Shown: in pieces, positions 36,752 through 39,140 of the stretch
Position numbering within the stretch: position 1 is the first letter of the stretch
Layout of the letters: every line of letters starts with the position of its first letter
IMG/VR virus record: IMGVR_UViG_3300046010_002080
Location: 1 to 39,140 of that record
Source: a virus
DNA: 39,140 nt
Reading direction: 5' to 3' (one strand)
Program-made: the position numbers and the translations under genes
Notes under the pieces: model-generated
Database searches by the model: none
Told to the model about the DNA's origin: nothing
What the model saw: only the letters and a program-made list of their open reading frames with translations

Positions 36752-38629
36752 CTATCCGTATTGTTGCGACCACTGGTCAGCGATTGCTTCATCTAAATTG
36801 ATAGAGCCTCTTTGTGCCCTCTGTGCTCGTGTTGCCCAGCGATTATTAGTGTAAGAACCAATCCGTGTGGACTGTTGCATCAGTTCGCGGATGCGAATGA
36901 CTGCAAACCACAGTGCCATTACGCAGTCTGTAGGGTTTCGTGTGTCAGGTTTCCAGGTAATCAACTCTTGAACTAATGTCTTAAGACCTTCAGAGCCTTC
37001 ATTACTTGGTAGTTCAATCAGGTTGTTATCTTGGAATCGTCCATCTCGTGTATTGCCAAATAGCATTGCCATTGACGCTACACCGAAAGAGGTGTCCCAC
37101 TTGTTCTTGCCTGTAAAGTGTGAGTTCAGTTGACAACCGTGAGAAGCAAGATAGTTTCTCAAGTTGTCATCTAGTGCATAAGCCTTCTGGTGTGCGTTGA
37201 TTTCAATACGCAGTTCTTGTGGCTTGTACTTAACGACCCATTCTTCAATCAGGTCTTGAATCTTTTGTGGTGATGGTTCGGTCATATTGACACAATCCAG
37301 CACGTAAATCTTTCCATCAGCCTTGTTGTAGGTACAAACAACTGCACCTGTAGCACCTGCCATAGCAGGGTCAAGTCCAATGATGGTGTAGGCACCTTCA
37401 AGATAAGTAGGATGTCCTGGAACTCCAGCCTTTAGCGGACCTCGTTTTCGCATTCCGTTGACGGAACCTGCGATACAGGAGGGAGAAAAGATTGAGTCTT
37501 CTGTGACATCTTCTTGCTGGTAGACCATAGCCCATACTGCTGGGGATACCTGAGAGCGTCTCTTAAAGAGAGAAGGTCCGTCCCACTTGGGAAAATTTCC
37601 ATTGGCTAGTGCGTCGTCTTTCTCGTTTTCCTGGCGGTCAGTTTCTGCCCATAGGGTTTTCCAGGCTTCAGGCTTTTCATCAAATTCTAAAACGGCTGGC
37701 ATAGCGCAGTAGGTAAAGGGAGAAACTCCACCTGACCACTGCCCAGCATCTCGTAGCATCTTGTACAAGTCAACTGGTGCCACTCTGGTTCCAACGATAA
37801 TTAACTTACCGTGTCGACCAAGACGGGTGATAACTTCCTTCTGAAGCCATTCCATCTGCTTTTCCCACTCGTGGGCATTTGTACCCATCACAGCATCGTC
37901 GACGATAATTAAGTCAGCACGAGCACCGTAAATCTGAGAACCGATACCTAAGGCTTGAACCGTAGGGTCCTTCTCGCCAGAGTCGCGTCCTGTTCCCAGG
38001 TAAATCATATCTGCCGCCCACTGGGTAGCATCCTTCTGGTAACCCCCATTAGGACCAAAAGCGGTCTGGAGTTTCATATAGGCTGGGTGGCTTAATCTTG
38101 TTTTAATTGCGCCAAGGAACTTACGAGCCATACCCTGAGTCTTTGAGACAATGATGACTCGAATATTAGGGTTAGTGACGATTCGATAGGTCACATAGTT
38201 AGTCGTGATAGTCGTCGACTTGGCGTGCTCAGGCGGTACGTTGATAAGTACACGGTCAGGGTCGCTAGGTTCATACGTCATACCTGCGGGTTGCCATCGG
38301 GGTGGTACACCATCGATAAGGTCTAGCCAGTTCAACTGGTGAGGAAACATCTTAGAGTCGAGGAACTGCTCACAGAAGTCGGGGAAGGATATATCCTTGA
38401 GTTCTTTCAGGTCAGCCTTGACCCCTTTGCCAGCAAGTCTGGCTTTATCAGCCCGTTCCTTGAAGTCAGCATCCTGCATTGACCATTGTCTAAAGGTAAC
38501 ATCGTTACGACCTACGGCTGCCATAGCAGCGGTAATAGTCGCACCTTGTTCCAGAAGTTGGAGCATTCGCTCCTGGGCTTCCTTCTTGGATATGTTCTGT
38601 ATCCCTGGCTTGCGCCCTCTGTTTGCCAT
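36752..38629 (-). CDS. Terminase large subunit with N-terminal small-subunit-like HTH
   Basis: 625 aa. Residues 15-65 look like a helix-turn-helix (ERMLQLLEQGATITAAMAAV, VTFRQWSM) of the kind in small terminase subunits. The ATPase has a variant Walker A PPEHAKST (132-139) and Walker B LIIVDD (240-245), then a coupling motif region near IIVGTRVAP (277-285). The RNase H-like nuclease starts at TIIGLDPAMAG (415-425; Asp420). It cuts and pumps DNA into the head. No separate small terminase gene was found, so the two functions may be fused here. Confidence 0.9.
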   Translation of the reverse strand: MANRGRKPGIQNISKKEAQERMLQLLEQGATITAAMAAVGRNDVTFRQWSMQDADFKERADKARLAGKGVKADLKELKDISFPDFCEQFLDSKMFPHQLNWLDLIDGVPPRWQPAGMTYEPSDPDRVLINVPPEHAKSTTITTNYVTYRIVTNPNIRVIIVSKTQGMARKFLGAIKTRLSHPAYMKLQTAFGPNGGYQKDATQWAADMIYLGTGRDSGEKDPTVQALGIGSQIYGARADLIIVDDAVMGTNAHEWEKQMEWLQKEVITRLGRHGKLIIVGTRVAPVDLYKMLRDAGQWSGGVSPFTYCAMPAVLEFDEKPEAWKTLWAETDRQENEKDDALANGNFPKWDGPSLFKRRSQVSPAVWAMVYQQEDVTEDSIFSPSCIAGSVNGMRKRGPLKAGVPGHPTYLEGAYTIIGLDPAMAGATGAVVCTYNKADGKIYVLDCVNMTEPSPQKIQDLIEEWVVKYKPQELRIEINAHQKAYALDDNLRNYLASHGCQLNSHFTGKNKWDTSFGVASMAMLFGNTRDGRFQDNNLIELPSNEGSEGLKTLVQELITWKPDTRNPTDCVMALWFAVIRIRELMQQSTRIGSYTNNRWATRAQRAQRGSINLDEAIADQWSQQYG

Positions 38630-39013
38630 TGTCAGTGTCCCTAATATCGGTCTAATAACGCTATTCGCCGAACGGCATAACTCTGGCGTTTACTCAACAT
38701 TAGTTCAGTTAGTTATTTATATATTATAACTAACGAACGAGCGTAGTCCCAAACGAAGCGAGTTCGTTTAGAACTATAAAGATAAATCTTTACATATAAG
38801 ATAACCTGTTGGAAGTGCCTAAACCGAACACTAGGTTCGGATATATTTTAAGAAAGTGCCCCTCTGGGGCTAAAAGTGCTGGTCAGAGTATATATTACCC
38901 CCCTGAATATAACAGAAAATTATGATGGAAGACATATATATACACCTGACTACGTTTCACAACACCCTGGGTCATAACTAAACACTGACATCCTTTTGTC
39001 TATTTGTCGACAA
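38630..39013. other. Hairpin-rich, AT-rich intergenic region beside terminase
   Basis: 384 bases without a gene. It contains a run of inverted repeats: GTTAGTTAT/ATAACTAAC (38708-38734), AAACGAA/TTCGTTT (38751-38769), TAAAGAT/ATCTTTA (38777-38792), CCGAAC/GTTCGG (38824-38840), GCCCC/GGGGC (38858-38870), and a TTGTCGACAA palindrome (39004-39013), plus C6 and TATATA tracts. It joins 1-311 in the circle. Late promoter, packaging site or replication origin are all possible; no consensus settles which. Confidence 0.6.
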
Positions 39014-39140
39014 TCATTCACTGACTAAGTTACCGACTAGTAACAAGCCCCGACGGGGGCATCTCATTTATAACATTTCTTTATAATGGAATTACGAAAC
39101 ACTATTGTGACTTAATTAATGGAATTTGAGAGAGGACACT
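39014..39140. repeat. Terminal direct repeat (right copy)
   Basis: Exact second copy of 1-127. The sequence left of it (38630-39013) therefore runs directly into 128-311 in the closed genome, giving a divergent intergenic region of about 695 bp between the terminase gene (leftward) and the SprT-like gene (rightward). Confidence 0.95.

Larger units (their letters stand above)
5901..36987. repeat. Dispersed CTTAAGAC copies outside the rightward arm
   Basis: Further exact copies: plus orientation at 5901, 6625, 8303 and 15468 and CTTAAGACGG at 26341; full palindromes GTCTTAAGAC at 8301, 11248, 26882 and 36978; minus orientation at 9531-9543 (as CTTAAGACAGGAG before the helicase gene), 10289-10297, 31098-31105, 32521-32529 and 34667-34675. 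Thirteen in 33 kb is still well above chance but far sparser than in the first 5.2 kb. Confidence 0.85.

Noticed and set aside
38948-38963. Fifth CRP-like site (reverse, TGTGA-N6-GTCAG)
   Set aside because: Only one half-site is intact and the shared flank is missing.
1-39140. Integrase, attachment site or lysogeny repressor
   Set aside because: No tyrosine or serine recombinase motif and no repressor-like helix-turn-helix besides the sigma-like protein and WhiB were seen.

Overview
The window is an essentially complete genome of a tailed bacteriophage. Bases 1-127 are repeated exactly at 39014-39140, so the contig closes into a circle of about 39,013 bp. The host is very probably an actinobacterium of low G+C: the phage carries a WhiB-type Fe-S protein, a family confined to Actinobacteria and their phages, but base composition is visibly far below that of soil or mycobacterial actinophages. 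A freshwater, acI-like host is my inference. No integrase, repressor, tRNA gene or CRISPR array was found, so a lytic lifestyle is likely. There is an N4-gp56-like capsid protein, very large internal-protein candidates, and no recognisable tail tube, sheath or tape-measure gene, which points to a short-tailed (podovirus-like) virion.

Layout. (1) 312-5595, plus strand: a SprT-like metalloprotease, about twenty tiny tightly overlapping genes (many zinc-ribbon or single-membrane-segment proteins), WhiB and a secreted lytic transglycosylase. This arm has four CRP/GlxR-type palindromes (TGTGA-N6-TCACA), one in each larger intergenic gap, and a dense array of an 8-10 bp word, CTTAAGAC, about one per gene. 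(2) 10932-5576, minus strand: replication and recombination genes: Cas4/RecB-like nuclease in two pieces, RecA/DnaB-like helicase, two further PD-(D/E)XK nucleases, DnaG-like primase in two overlapping genes, an Nmad1/DUF1599-like protein, and finally a sigma-factor-like protein. A promoter at 11011-11039 and an 18-bp leader hairpin precede it. It converges on arm 1 with a 20-bp tail-to-tail overlap. (3) 38629-11263, minus strand: virion and lysis genes in the order terminase, portal, HslV/proteasome-like protease, internal virion proteins (one of 1825 aa), scaffold, capsid, small basic proteins, glycosyltransferase, connector, three fibre-plus-partner cassettes, tail nozzle-like protein, proline-rich secreted protein, holin-like membrane proteins, CHAP endolysin. 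A strong intrinsic terminator at 11204-11249 ends it.

How it may work together (inference): arm 1 genes would be switched on through activator-type sites that look like those of the host cAMP-receptor family; arm 2 makes helicase, primase and nucleases but no DNA polymerase, so host polymerase must copy the genome; the sigma-like factor made at the end of arm 2 is the natural candidate for turning on the 27-kb late operon. The most unusual items are the CRP-like modules, the CTTAAGAC array, the Fe-S nuclease whose cysteines are split over two polypeptides, the HslV-like protease in the head module, the triplicated fibre cassette and the 631-aa proline-rich secreted protein.
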